A stretch of DNA of 64,000 nt from Amaurobius ferox. Taxonomy: Eukaryota; Arthropoda; Arachnida; Araneae; Amaurobiidae. Below the pieces are notes generated by a model. The model saw nothing but the letters and a program-made list of their open reading frames with translations, was not told where the DNA came from and did no database searches. Made by a program: the position numbers and the translations under genes. The stretch's first letter is position 1; every line of letters begins with the position of its first letter. The DNA lies in assembly GCA_951213105.1 (NCBI GenBank), contig OX578147.1, positions 125,810,822 through 125,874,821 of the forward strand, in the 5' to 3' direction. Shown one piece after another: positions 1-11,558 of the stretch.

Positions 1-76
1 AAGAAAGTCTTTAAGAACCACAGTAGCTTTGTAAGGAAAGGTAGATGAGTATACAGAATAGGATAATCTGTAGTAA

Positions 77-292
77 AGTGACCTTGCTCAATCGAATGAA
101 AGGAATGACAGCGCCAGTAGATGAAAATATGACAAGTTAGAACTGCAAACTTGGCAACAAATAGAGTTAGAAAGGAAAATTAAATTACAAAATTGTAGAA
201 AATTGTCAAATGAATCGGAATTGATATTAAATACGTTTCATGAACTAACGCGGTTATGTGAAACCGCGAAAAATACCGAACGCAATATGTAA
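77..292 (+). pseudogene. Unidentified coding-like remnant, about 70 codons
   Basis: One frame reads as a plausible Glu/Lys/Leu-rich helical segment of about 70 codons from a stop at 74 to a stop at 290, broken by a single TGA at 122. The stretch after the break is charged and leucine-spaced (TWQQIELERKIKL, then LILNTFHELTRL), as in a short coiled-coil. I do not recognise the family. It could be the tail of a transposon accessory protein or a chance open frame. No splice signal, start or promoter could be assigned. Confidence 0.2.
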
Positions 293-296
293 CGTG

Positions 297-510
297 ATAT
301 TCGGGAAACATGTATAAATGAGATAATGTTGTGAGGTAATGTGAGGTAATGAGGTAATGTAAGCATGTAGTTGAATTCTATATATAACGTAATATTCGTG
401 CAGCATGCATAAATACGGTAATGTTGAAGTATGTAGCTGAATTTTATATATAACTTATTGCCCGTGCAAAATACTTAAATACGGTAATGTTGAAGTATGA
501 AGCTGAATTC
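297..510. repeat. Tandem repeat, about 66-bp unit, plus GAGGTAAT run
   Basis: Two clear units and one decayed unit share TAAATACGGTAATGTTGAAG and a TAGCTGAATT-type start. A short run of GTGAGGTAAT repeats lies at 332-360. The units have diverged, so this is an old local duplication rather than a satellite array. Confidence 0.6.
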
Positions 511-1868
511 TTAAAGCCTTGTTATAAAATGACACAACTGCAAACTTGGTATTAATTCAAAGTAGCCTTACGGCCAAGTGAAACACATAGGCTAAGTATT
601 TCACTCTAAACTATTTATTGGCAGCACACATAACTGATACAGCAGCTGAGTGTAAAACTAAAAGGTCTGCATTAAAATAGTTATTAGATTGCACAATCTC
701 ATATTATGGCAGAAAATTAATACTTAGATTAATCCATAGGTTTGGAGATAAACTGAAAGTTTTAAGACTCGTAGTAATAGAATAAGGATGACAGATTCTT
801 ACCTAACTCATCAGAGGACGTCGTTTTACGTCAGAAGTGCACTCTTGTCGCCTAGAATCTTTTACCCTCCTCGAGACAGATCTCGGCCAGTACACACTTC
901 TAGATGATCTGTCACACAACCAATGTCGCTTAAATCAGCATGTTCCTCTTAGAGCCGGCCAGTGTGGAACACTCAAAATTAATACGCACACTTTATCCCA
1001 TTCTGAAACATTATCACTTTTTACTACAGGATCACAGAAATTGTTTGCTGGCTCAGGATTGGTCTACAAAGCGGAAACAGTTAGAAACTATTAATTTAAA
1101 GTAAATCATAATTTAGAATGTACGTAAACTAAGTGAAATCATAACCAAGGGCCATATAGACCTTACAATGTTTAATAAATAAATTGTGTACAGTAAGATA
1201 CTACCAACATTAAATAAAGTAATAATAAAGTGTATATTCTCTAAACTACATAATACATTTACAATGTATATTTCTTTCTCTTTCACGTACTTATGAAAGT
1301 AAGGGATTCTCCCGTTTCAGCCTAATCCTCAAGAGAGGATAGAGTAATGATAAAATACAGTACACTTGTACTGTATAGTATATCATATGCAGTTCTAATG
1401 AATAACAGACCAATAAAAATCCTTCATTTCCATCAAAGTTCTGCATGAGCAATGAAGAAACGTGTTATTGTTGCCTATTTTATAATAGATATCCCACGTA
1501 CATACCTGTACATATCCAGCAATAAAAAAAAATATTCGCAAAAGAATATGTCCGCCGACCTGCTCAAAGATTTCAGATCCAAATTTAGTTTGAAACTAAA
1601 ATAAACCGTTTGTTTCTTTAATTTAATTTTCCAATTTTCTTTTCGAGTCGTGATAAACCGCGCATACTTAATCAGTGGAAACAGGGAGACGACAGCATTT
1701 GATTAAATGTGGTTCTTGGCGGTTGGCTGTCACATTCAGGAATACTAAAATAGATTGCACTTGCTTACACAATAATCTAATGTACAGCATGTTCAAAAAG
1801 CCCCCGTCAGCAGCAATACACAACTGAATTCGAAACGGAATATGATTACGAACTTCGAGAAACATTGC
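511..1868. other. Intergenic, no gene recognised
   Basis: AT-rich sequence without recognisable coding. An 85-codon open frame at 837-1094 (+) is not similar to anything I know, and its composition does not distinguish it from chance. The open frame at 1668-1991 (-) runs into the SINE and is its shadow. Confidence 0.4.
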
Positions 1869-1880
1869 ATGTGTCACAGT

Positions 1881-2140
1881 TGTTGTTGAGACCCAGACCG
1901 TCCGACCTACCAGAAAGGTGTAAGGTAACTGTTTGGACGGCCGGGAAGTGCCATCCAATTTAGACCGGAACCCAGTGGGGGAGGCATCCACACGGATCGT
2001 ACCCTCCTTCCCCTACCACCAACCTCTCGGAAGGACTTACGGACTCACATGTTTAACGTGATCGTACTCCGCATGAACACGGCGGCAGTTGTGGCAGCGT
2101 GCAAATCCAGCGCGCAAACCACCGGGCTACCGCGCCCGAA
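1881..2140 (-). mobile_element. tRNA-derived SINE, copy a, with 12-bp target duplication
   Basis: Reads on the minus strand from a decayed tRNA-like head near 2137 to a CAA-type tail at 1881. The non-tRNA body carries the family signature seen in other copies in this window (GGGGGAGGCATCC, GGAAGGACTTACGGAC, CCGTCCGACC as written on the plus strand). Perfect 12-bp direct repeats, ATGTGTCACAGT, flank it at 1869-1880 and 2141-2152, which fits LINE-mediated insertion. The A-box region is recognisable; the B box is degraded. It is non-coding and would depend on a partner LINE. Confidence 0.85.
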
Positions 2141-2144
2141 ATGT

Positions 2145-2275
2145 GTCACAGTGTTATAGCATGTATATGTTATAGTATGTGTATGTGTTATAGCATACCC
2201 ATACATGTGTTACAGCATAGCATATAGTGTTATAGCATACCCGCATGTGTCACAGTGTTATAGGTCCTGATGATA
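2145..2275. repeat. Short imperfect tandem repeat (TGTTATAGCAT type)
   Basis: About eight diverged copies of a TGTTATAGCATA-like motif follow SINE copy a. The ATGTGTCACAGTGTTATAG segment recurs at both ends of the array, at 2141 and about 2250, so the target site probably lay at the edge of a pre-existing minisatellite. Confidence 0.5.
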
Positions 2276-2328
2276 CGATTTTTTGACAAGTAATTGCCTT
2301 CCCTATACGCATATCATGCGTTTCATGT

Positions 2329-2611
2329 TGTTGTTGACACCCAGACCGTCCGACCTATCAGAAAGGTGTAAGATAACTGTTTGGACGGCCGTGAAGTGCC
2401 ACCCAATTTAGACTGGAACCCAGTGGAGAGGTATTCACAGGGACCGTACCCTCCTTCCCCTACCACCAACCACTCGGAAGGACTTACGAACCCACATGTT
2501 TAATGTGATTGTACTCCGCGTGAACACGGCGGCAGTTTTGGCAGCGGCGGGAATCGAACCCGGGCCTACCGAGTGCAATTCCCGCGCGCTAACCACTGGG
2601 CTACCGCGACG
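2329..2611 (-). mobile_element. tRNA-derived SINE, copy b, intact head, 12-bp target duplication
   Basis: The best-preserved SINE of the window. On the minus strand the head has an A box TAGCCCAGTGG (plus-strand 2593-2603) and a B box GGTTCGATTCC (2550-2560), the pol III internal promoter expected in tRNA-derived SINEs. A ~200-bp body and a CAACAACA-type tail at 2329 follow. Target duplications TGCGTTTCATGT lie at 2317-2328 and 2612-2623 and match perfectly. A 78-codon frame across it on the plus strand is a shadow. The head is tRNA-like but is not a functional tRNA gene, because it is fused to the SINE body. Confidence 0.9.
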
Positions 2612-2623
2612 TGCGTTTCATGT

Positions 2624-3624
2624 GTATATCCCTATTAATTATATAATCTTCCATAGCTTTGTAAATGATATTTTTCTTTTATCCCGCTTTGTTACAGAGT
2701 GCATTATCCTACCTTTTAAAATTCTCCGTTAGAGGCCCTACAATATATTTTATTTGGTGGGGCATGGTGGCTTTATTAGAAATAATACTTTAATAGAAAC
2801 TACTAGTTTAATAGAAACATCAGTCTGCTTTAATAGAAACATCAGGATCAAATCCATTTAATACATTTAACCATTCTAGTTACTTTTCCTACAAAACATT
2901 TATCATCTCCAGCTTTTAATTCATCTTTTAACACGTTTATTAATTCTTTCTATTATCATTTTTTAAAATTCTGTTAAATACTACAATTAATATTTCTCTA
3001 AATTTAATATTGTAAAAATCATCATCTAGTAAATGAATATATCATTTGATTTCTTTAGATATATGTATTTAATTCTTTAATACAATTATCTAAATCATAC
3101 CCAACGTGTAAACACATATATCTTTCCTTACAAGGTTATTGCAGTGCTTAAGGGCATCTCTAGAAACTCTGTATACTTTCTCTTATTTTGATTATACAAA
3201 AAATAAAAATGTAGATTCAAAAATTTACTATATTATTAAAAGTAATTTATCAAATTTTTCTGCTCATGAAAGTCAACTTGAATTTCAAAGAGTCGTTGAT
3301 AGGGGCGGAATTTTATGTTTTTGCATATTTATTTCCTGAGGTAAAAACATATCAATTTCAACAAATCTTGATGTTTAGAAGCATACTGATGAGACTAAAA
3401 CTATTTTTATATAACACATTTTTGCATATTTCGGGTTCACTGCAAACAACTACATATGTTTGGGTTTACTGCATATAACTGCGTAGATCATATTTTTTGC
3501 AAAACATCGCATATTTATATTTTTCAGTAACAAAGAAGAAGAACTAACAATAAAAATTTCATATTTGTTAAAAATCTACGACTAAAATATGTATCATATG
3601 TGATCTCGGGGAAAACATTTGAGT
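2624..3624. other. Intergenic, AT-rich, no gene recognised
   Basis: No domain recognised. A 66-codon open frame at 3139-3339 (+) ends in a stretch (LEFQRVVDRGG) loosely like the C-terminal parts of some domesticated or P/hAT-type transposases, but this is too weak to call. Confidence 0.35.
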
Positions 3625-4790
3625 TTCAGTCGATGAAAATACAACTGCAGAAGAACGTCATATGGCAAATTACAGTATGTCACTAAAATTGCTACGTGAC
3701 AATATGCCAGCGTTTTTGTTAGACGTTGAACCTTACAGTATAAATCTTGGAAAAGTTTTGAATTGTTTTATCCCAACATTATGTACATTGCTTGTTTGGG
3801 CCAACGAACTACATACTACATAGGATTGAATAAACAATAAAGAACCGTTATAGCATCGTTGACAAATTGACAGCAAATGGTAAGGAAATATTTTTGAAAG
3901 CACCAGTAGGATCAGCGAAATTCTAAGAAGTCTAAAACTCTCCCCCAGTATTTAGTATTATTTCGTGGGGCTAGGGCTCGTTTTATGCACGGACCACTGA
4001 GGCCGTTGCCCTGGGCCCATAAATTAAGAGGCCTTGATTTGTCATAATGTTCTAAAACTTTCAAAAGTTTTTAAAATAAATGAAAATATCAGTGACGTGA
4101 AAATTTTAGCAAAATTATTCAATATATCATCAAAGTAAATGCTGAATATCCCAGATTCCCATTATGCCATTTGCTTTAAACATTTATTTACTATTGACGG
4201 TATAAGTAAGTAATAAAATGTTTAGTTAGGGGTCTCCCAAATGCAATTAGACCCTGGTCTCCATCTACTCTAAATTAAGCCCTACGTGGGGCACTTCGTA
4301 GGAGGCAGCTATAATGTGGTAAATTATAAATACATAAAATTAATTTTTTTAATTTCATAATAAATAATCTGCTTCAATAAATAATACTAAAACTTTATGA
4401 TAACATAAACATAAGTGAAATTTAGTACGTATAAGCTTAAACCATAGAAATTTAGTCACAGGAATCAAAGCTTCATATACCTGAAATATTTGTGTAACAG
4501 TTACCTAGATAAAATTAAACAATCGGATTAAAATTGTTCCACTGTGAAGCAACTTATGCAGCAAAAAGGCTAGTGGAAGTATTACATAAAAGGCCTGGTT
4601 GGGAAGCGATTAACAATATCAGTGTGGTTTTGAGAAGAAAGGGATACTAAGGATATGACACATGAATAGTTAGCATCTATATAGTTCTAGCCATGCATCT
4701 GTAGACATTGAATGAGTATTCTCCAAATATGTTTGTCCTGGAAGAAAGCTAACAAGAGGAGCTTTACTCCAGGAAATATCAGTAAAGTCC
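3625..4790 (+). pseudogene. hAT-like transposase relic, split by a MITE
   Basis: Scattered pieces read as a decayed hAT-superfamily transposase. Segment 3625-3825 is open (DENTTAEERHMANYS onward). It is followed by a stretch with GKEIFLKAP, then LVLFRGTS-stop-EAAIMW, which resembles the APS...TRWGTWL.A region of one hAT-like lineage in arthropods. Near 4685 comes HASVDIE-stop-VFSKY, resembling the C-terminal dimerisation motif (SVDVERSFSKY). The RG/TS piece is interrupted exactly by the MITE at 3972-4284, and removing it rejoins the frame. Many stops and frameshifts make this long dead. The family assignment comes from recalled motif patterns and could be wrong. Confidence 0.4.
3972..4284. 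mobile_element. hAT MITE with 8-bp target duplication
   Basis: A 313-bp non-coding element starting TAGGGCT and ending AGCCCTA. It is flanked by perfect 8-bp direct repeats CGTGGGGC at 3964-3971 and 4285-4292. An 8-bp duplication with short TIRs is the hAT hallmark. Near-terminal sequence is GC-rich (CCCTGGGCCC) inside an AT-rich locus. It is inserted in the hAT-like relic and so is younger than it. Confidence 0.8.
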
Positions 4791-5059
4791 CACTGACAAA
4801 TTGTTTTCTTAATCCAGAATAGGGTTTATTTCAGATGTAACAAAATTTTAGTGGTAATTATTGTACCCATTTATGTATTTCTGTTCTCTTATTATATTTT
4901 ACTTTTCGTTGCTTACATATGCATTTACAATACATTTTACACATACATTTACAAATATATTTTTGTGATGATTTTACAAATATATTTGTGATTTTTGTTG
5001 GTTACAAATACATTTCTGTGAGGCTTTTAAAATTATTTTATATTTAAGTCCCTTACGCC

Positions 5060-5060
5060 G

Positions 5061-5128
<68 letters not shown>

Positions 5129-5150
5129 ATACATACATTATATAATATAC

Positions 5151-5195
<45 letters not shown>

Positions 5196-5243
5196 TATGT
5201 ATAATATATATATATATAATATATATATAATATATATATATAT

Positions 5244-5320
<77 letters not shown>
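5060..5320. repeat. (TA)n/(TG)n microsatellite block
   Basis: About 260 bp of TA dinucleotides with a (TG)13 segment near 5101-5127. Open frames across such tracts are meaningless. A second (TA)n tract at 5745-5775 lies directly upstream of the PLE-1 reading frame. Confidence 0.95.
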
Positions 5321-5737
5321 ACTCCTTATTCAGAAACAAGCTTTATCTCTGGGTCATTATGTATAGATTCTGAACCCTGAGGAAAAGTTTAATGCATAAT
5401 GTTTTCATTTTAAGCCTGTAGATTTTCCAAATTTTAGGATTGATTGTCTCGTTATTTTCTGTTTTCTATTTTCGAGGACTCGCCACTGATATTCGTTTAT
5501 TATTCATAGCATAATGACTACATAATTACGTTGTTTTAGATTTGTTCTCCCCATAATAGTTATATCTCTAAGTTTTACATTTTGGAAAGTCATAGTGCTT
5601 ATTTGCATGCCTGTAGTAGTAGCAGATGATAGAAATTTGTCTCATTTTGTTTTAATTTTTTCTTACTTTATTTTTTAGGTGTGGTTTTGAATGTGTTACA
5701 AAATATCTCTATTATACATTTGAATTTTTGAATTTTT

Positions 5738-5784
<47 letters not shown>

Positions 5785-5794
5785 TATATAGAAA

Positions 5795-7695
5795 TTGAAA
5801 AATCGGAAATTCATGCTTAACATTTGGAAAACTTGGATAAAGCAATTAACAGTCTGGAAAACGAAAGAAACAAATTTGTTTCAGAAACTGAATTTGGCTA
5901 CTACTAGCGATTGGCTTAAAAAACGTTTTAACTTCCTCAATATCAAATTACAGAATGAAGAAGAGGATACTGTTACACACTCAACTTATTTAAATCTCCT
6001 TTTCCAGAACAAAACTTTTAATCTTATTCCATTTCGACATATTTTAAAAGACCATCAAGTTACCCTTCCAATAAGCAACTTGAAAATCAGGACTTCTTAT
6101 CGTTATGTCATTCCTTTAGGAAGAAAAGCATTCAACTATAATATTTTAAGTCAGAATCTACATCTACCATATTTAACAGAATGCAAATGCAGAAACAATC
6201 CTTATTCCGATCCCATATTAGGTCATATAGTAGCAGGTGATTGCAGAGTTCTTGAAGATACCACATTAATTCAAGCTTTCAAACTAGGTACTAAATATAG
6301 AAATCCGTATCATGGAGATCCGTTTGAGGCTTTTCGAGAAGACATTGATCGATTCATTTATAAACTTTCCATTCAATACAGTCTGCCAGATATGGCATTC
6401 CATCAATGGCGATCTAAGATGTGCAAGGACTTCAAGTACTATTATAAAAAACTTTACCAACCTCCTGACCAATGTAAAATAAACTTCCATCTTCTGAAGA
6501 ACATTTAAAATCAATTTATAATTACATATATTGACAAGGCATCAAGTAACTACGCATTTACATGTAAGCTATTTTACATTAACATATTGAAAGAAAAATA
6601 TGAAAATGAAGTTCTTTACAGTAAAATCAACCTCTCCCTTAAGGAAATCTCAAATAAAATCAAAGCTTTGTATTTATTAGCTGGTATCAAATATACAGGA
6701 ATTATAAAGTATCCGTATCTGATTAATATTCCGAAACTACATAAAAGTCCTATTACTTTCAGACCTGTTACTGTTGGATGCAATACCTATCTCACGAAAG
6801 CCAATAATATGTTAATGAAGCTTTTACAACCTATTTTGCTGAAACTTAATAGCCAAGGAAGCTATATTATAAAAAACAGTCTACAAGTGATCAATATATT
6901 GAAAGATCATAAACATCCTTTGCACTTAAGAACTTATGATTTCCAGGAACTTTTTAATACTATAGATCTTGATGACATGACAAATATACTTTACAGCTTG
7001 TTTGAAGAATATGACTTAAAAAGGAGTCTGGAATTCAATAAATTCAAGTCTATAATCAAAATAGTTATTAAAGAAAATTACCTTTACAACGGATTATCTA
7101 TTTATCAACAAATTAAGGGCATCCCCATGGGGGGGGATGTTCTTCCATATTGGCTGATATATATCTTAGTTTTTATGAAAGAAGATCACATATAAACAAC
7201 GAAATCATATACCTACGTTATGTGGATGACGTAATTATTGGATATGAGAATGAAAACTACACAATGAACTTTGATTTTTATCCACCAAACCTAATCTTGA
7301 AGGAAAACCCTCTTAAAAATAACAACGAGGTCGAATTTTTGGATTTGAATATCAACTATAGTCAAATCCCTCTCATATTCACCATCTATGATAAAAGAAA
7401 ACAATTTAAACTACCCATTATTGGAATTATACATTAGAACTCCAACATACATTTGAATGTGTTTCGCAATGTATTCTTGGGAGGTTTAATCAGAATAAAA
7501 AGAACTATCAAAGAGGAACATTTACGTATCAATTTTGATCAAGAATTTTTAAAACAAGCATTTTTTAATAAATATCCAATTTCCTTTATGCTTAAAAATA
7601 TTGATAATTTATACAGAACCAATTTTGCATATGGTGTAAGACTTAAGTCTTTTTTGAGTTCAATTAGAGACAAAATCATCGAACCCTCCATATGA
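5795..7695 (+). pseudogene. Penelope-like reverse transcriptase, nearly intact (PLE-1)
   Basis: Encodes a PLE reverse transcriptase. With the breaks ignored, the order is: an N-terminal region with a Cys pair CKC (residues 130-132), GHIVAGD and KYR (167-169); a DKAS..F.CK.FY stretch; IPKLHKSP...FRPVT; motif A region FQELFNTIDLDD; motif B IPMGG; catalytic YVDD at 7219-7230; and EFLDLNI. Breaks: TAA at 6506-6508, a one-base shift in the G8 run at 7129-7136, and TAG at 7435-7437 where PLE-2 has Trp. The CxC...GH..(T/A)G...KYR block is what I recall for PLE groups near Naiad/Neptune, in which the GIY-YIG domain, if present, may be N-terminal. None is seen here; the 5' end is probably truncated at the (TA)n tract. 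No ATG marks the start; 5795 is the first open codon (TTG). Confidence 0.75.
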
Positions 7696-8004
7696 CAGGA
7701 CCGCACTGTGATCAAAGGACCGCAGCTGGCACTACATTTCATTTGAGTCGGCAATTCAGTTGGCTTTATTTGTGGTGATATGGCTCTCGTGCACTTCTCT
7801 ATCCAGGTCTCGTGATGATTTCAAAGTCACTCCGAAGATTGGCTTGGGCCAGGGCTGGCGACCAGGAGTGAAAATGCCGCGGCGTTTTTGACGAGCTCGT
7901 TGAACTGGGGAGTAAGGTCACAACCCCTTACCGCTATAATGTAAGCTTTTTGCCGAGCCTTCCTTCCTTTTTACATGTCTTTTTCACTTTGTATATTTCA
8001 ATTT

Positions 8005-8052
<48 letters not shown>

Positions 8053-8298
8053 TTAATGCATTCTAAGGGAAAATCATATTTAATAAAATAAAAGTCAGAA
8101 AAATATGATGGTAAAATTCATACATGCAGGATAGATTCCAACTTGGAACCTGTAGCTTGCTGGTCCTCCGCTATACCGTTAGGCCCAAAAGAATTCTTCA
8201 GGCTCAAAAGTATAATAGGGGATATCTTTCATAGTAGAGAGTGACGCAAAAGCTGACCCGCCACAAACATTTGAATTCATTCGCTGGTTAGAAATATT
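7696..8298 (+). other. PLE-1 3' tail and (TA)n tract
   Basis: Non-coding. A GTCACAACCCC segment near 7918 resembles GGTCACAACCCCCC in the tail of PLE-2 (about 24885), which supports a shared 3' region. The tail ends in (TA)20 at 8010-8050, followed by unassigned sequence up to the inverted repeat. Confidence 0.45.
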
Positions 8299-8428
8299 CT
8301 TATATTTTGTAACACATACAAAACCATACCTAAAAAATAAAATAAGAAAATATTAAAACAAAATGAGACAAATTTTCATCATCTGCTGCTACTACTGGTA
8401 TGCAAATAAGCACTATGACGCTTCCTAA

Positions 8429-10144
8429 GCTGTGAATGCATATTTATGTACATATTTTGAATGTCTTTAATACATATTATATGATATATTTTTAGGATTT
8501 TTAGTCCATAAGAATCCGAGTGCTATTTATTGATATGATAAATGGTAGCAACATTCAATTCTTTCTTAAAGAAATAAAATAAACCATGCATAGAAAAACC
8601 CTTCATTTGTCATTCGAAACGGCCCAATTTTCTTGAACAAGTGCCAGTAAAACATGTTTTAACAAATGCGTGACGTCATGAATTATCCCTCTTGACGTCA
8701 GACAAACGCATCAATTATTTTTTTTTTATTTCTATTTATTTTTATTTATTTTTTTGTATTAGAAATGCCATAGAATCAAATGCATATAGTCATTATTGAT
8801 CCAACTTTTAATGTCAATTACTGGATCATCAACATTGGCTTCAACGTGAAAACAATGATTTACAAATCTTACATAATAGAGGAAGATATTTGTGGGTCTG
8901 TTTAATATGCGTCTTTACGGCCTATAGCGAGAAATGTAAGAGTAGTAAGGCAATTAAATGTGACTGAAATTTGATGCACAGGTACTTCATGACCCAAAAA
9001 AGTGAATTTAAAAAAAAATTAAGTTAGTGTTTTAGTTTCATGTTTTAGCACGATTTTAAACGATTTTTACGGTTTTAACACAAAGCGGTTCGAAAATATT
9101 ATCACAGAGTTTCCATCTTGATACCACCGGAAAGACCGAGAAACGTTCTATCGATGCTGATCCCAACTCCGCAGGATTATTTCATATTTATTCTTTCATA
9201 TCATTTTTTTTAAATGCACTGAAATGTGCATTTTTTTAGGTTGCATGATACATTTTTCGCCGCCTACAAAAAGTAATATTGGAACAATCCTATAGTTTGA
9301 AAAAAATTTGATAGTATATCTTCGCATTCTAATATTTAATTTTATCTAATACGTAATGCCATTTATTGTGACTTTTTAAGTCAACAAACCCGTGTGATAT
9401 TATCGATCCCGTGCGTATAATTTTAATAAACTCTACTTAAGCTTTCGTCATAAACTCTTAAACGTTTTTTTATAAAGTTTAATATACTATAACCAACCGT
9501 TTTCGAAATATTTAAATTTTTACTTTCTCTGCAATACATATTAAGGTATAGGGAAATTACTAGAATCGTGCCGAACATCGGAACTCGAATTTTCAACGGA
9601 TCCACATTCTACACGTTTCGAACACTACAGAATACGAAACAAATATTTTTAGTGTGACGTCTGTGTGTCTGTATGCCTGTCTATTGTGTTTTTAATTGCA
9701 TTATACTTTTTTATCTTATGCGGAAGTGCTTAATGTATATGAGGTTGGTTAAAATAGTGGTAGGCCGTTGGTTAAGCGTTTGGTTAAGATAAAATTATAA
9801 TTTATTTAAAAAGATTTCAGAGACCAAAACGTTTATAAAACACTGTATACAATGTTTCAAGTGGATTATACTTTTAGCTTATGCGGAACTGTTAAATGTA
9901 TACGAGGTTGGTTAAGATAGTGTTAGATAGTTGGTTAAGTGTTCAGTCAAGATAAAATTATATCTTATTTTATAAAACTTAAACTGAAAAATGCATCAAA
10001 GCCTCCCACACACACACACATACACCACCACTCTCCCCAAATTTAAAAATCTTTCCATTTGAATTCAGACAAATGCTAAACGAGTACGTTAACCAATAAC
10101 TCGATTTCAAATTTTTAACACGATCGCAATAATTTCCCTATACA
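8429..10144. other. Intergenic with a ~165-bp direct duplication
   Basis: No gene recognised. A stretch beginning ATTATACTTTT at 9700 recurs at 9865, sharing CTTATGCGGAA and GAGGTTGGTTAA over about 115 bp; this is a diverged direct duplication. Part of 9595-9690 resembles the end of the dispersed repeat seen at 36.0 and 54.8 kb. Confidence 0.5.
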
Positions 10145-10146
10145 TA

Positions 10147-11556
10147 CACTACGTGACAGTGAAAATGAGAGACCAAGAAGGAGTGGGCAGAAAGTGATGA
10201 AAATCGGCGAACAGAGCGAGATAGCAACAATCAATAAGTAATGTTTATTGCAACATGACACACCTATACACTGAGTTATAAACACCGTATGATCAGTAGG
10301 TTGTAGGACTATCGCGGGCGGCAATACAGGCAGCAACACGTCTGGGTACAGAGTCAATGAGCGTACGGATGGTGTCCTGAGGGATGATGTCCCATTCCCT
10401 GTCATTTGCCAGAGTTCGTCTTCTAAACGCGGCGGTGGCAGAGCACGCAATCGACGTCCAATCACGTCCCATACGTGTTCGATTGGTGAGATATCAGGGG
10501 AGACTGGTGTCCAGGGAAGAACTTGGGTACCTTACTGGACATGTTGTCTGATGAGTGCCGTGTGTGGTCAGGTGTTATCCTGTTAGTAAATGACATTGGG
10601 TACTCCCTGAAGGAAGGGTAGTATCACCGACCGCAACACGTCATTCACGTATCATTGGGCAGTCATAATGCCCCTAATACGGACCAGGGGTAACCTGCTA
10701 TCGAAGGCGATGGCCCCCAAACCATGATGCCGCGTTGTCGCGCGGTGTGGCGTTCCACAGATGCGGCCGGATTGGACCTGTCACCACTTCGGCGCCAGAC
10801 TCGTACACGGCGACTGTCATTGCTGGAACAGAAACGTGACTCGTCTGAGAAAACGACCCTGTGACATTCCGCCGTCCACGTGGTTCTGTCCTGACACCAT
10901 TGCAAACGGAGGCGCCTGTGCTGTTGGGTCAATTGCAGTCTTCTTAACGGGCGACATGAGTGCAGGTCACCGACGGCCAATCAGTGGATGATGATTCTGG
11001 TCGATAGGGGAGCATCAAGGGTGTCCTGCACATGTTGCAAAAGGGGAGACGGAAGTGACCTGCGGGGCAGCCAAAGCTTGCCGGGGGTTGCGTCAGTCCA
11101 CCCGTGCTGAAGTCGCTCTGGCCGTACCGGCACCCCTCAAACGTACCACATTCACTTGTTCCAACCATCTTCGCCACAGCCGGTGCACCCTGGATGCGTG
11201 TAGGTGGCTCTCCACTGAGAATTGAGGTATGGACCAACCTGCCTTTCTGAGTCCAACCACCATACCCTTTGTGAAATCGCCTATCTGCTGGAATTGCCTC
11301 GGTTGGTGGTAGTATGGCATTCTCTGCTACTACACGTTTCCTCTGAGACAAAAAAATTGCAAAATGATTTCCCTGGCAGATAGATCAGCGAGACTATTGC
11401 CGATGCTACAGGTTCCTTCTATGATATCTCACTCACCGTGCGCGAGACAACTGCGGATTTCGCATCATTTACATAACTCGGTGAGTTGCGTCTACCCTGC
11501 AATTTGCATATTTTTCTGCCCACTCCTTGGTATCTCATTTTCACTGTCACGTAGTG
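10147..11556 (-). mobile_element. Tc1-like transposon, full-length, TA target duplication
   Basis: Both ends are present: CACTACGTGACAG at 10147 and CTGTCACGTAGTG ending at 11556, each flanked by TA (10145-10146 and 11557-11558). The TIRs extend about 46-48 bp with one 3-bp indel. The length, 1.41 kb, is normal for a Tc1 element. The transposase lies on the minus strand and is dead. Confidence 0.9.
10200..11345 (-). pseudogene. Tc1-like transposase, multiply frameshifted
   Basis: Homology runs over the whole protein but in several frames. The helix-turn-helix part is at 11320-11093 (FTKGMVVGLRKAGWS, HRLWRRWLEQ). The catalytic part follows at 10980-10663, with the first Asp in VFSDESRF and then VRVWRR and GIMVWG. 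A broken segment comes next, then SPIEHVWDVIGRRL, with the third catalytic residue Glu, near 10480. The second Asp segment (QDN type) is interrupted by stops. In intact form the enzyme would cut and paste the element at TA sites. Stops and indels exclude function. Confidence 0.85.
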
Positions 11557-11558
11557 TA

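Larger units (their letters stand above)
5584..8428. mobile_element. PLE-1: Penelope-like element bounded by inverted repeats
   Basis: About 129 bp at 5584-5712 recurs inverted at 8299-8428 with roughly 85% identity by eye; both share GTCATAGTGCTTATTTGCAT and a TTTTTTAGGT junction. The RT reading frame lies between them. Inverted or direct terminal repeats are common in PLE insertions. The TTTTTTAGGT motif looks like a 3' splice site, and PLEs are known to retain introns, but I cannot show splicing. The inner ends are (TA)n tracts (5745-5775 and 8010-8050). Outer target duplications were not found. Confidence 0.6.

Noticed and set aside
837..1094. 85-codon open frame as a host exon
   Set aside because: No recognisable motif, no splice-site support, and the length is within chance for this composition.
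2540..2605. tRNA gene (A and B boxes, tRNA-like fold)
   Set aside because: The sequence is the head of a SINE: it is followed by the shared SINE body, has target duplications and recurs at 20.7 and 56-58 kb.
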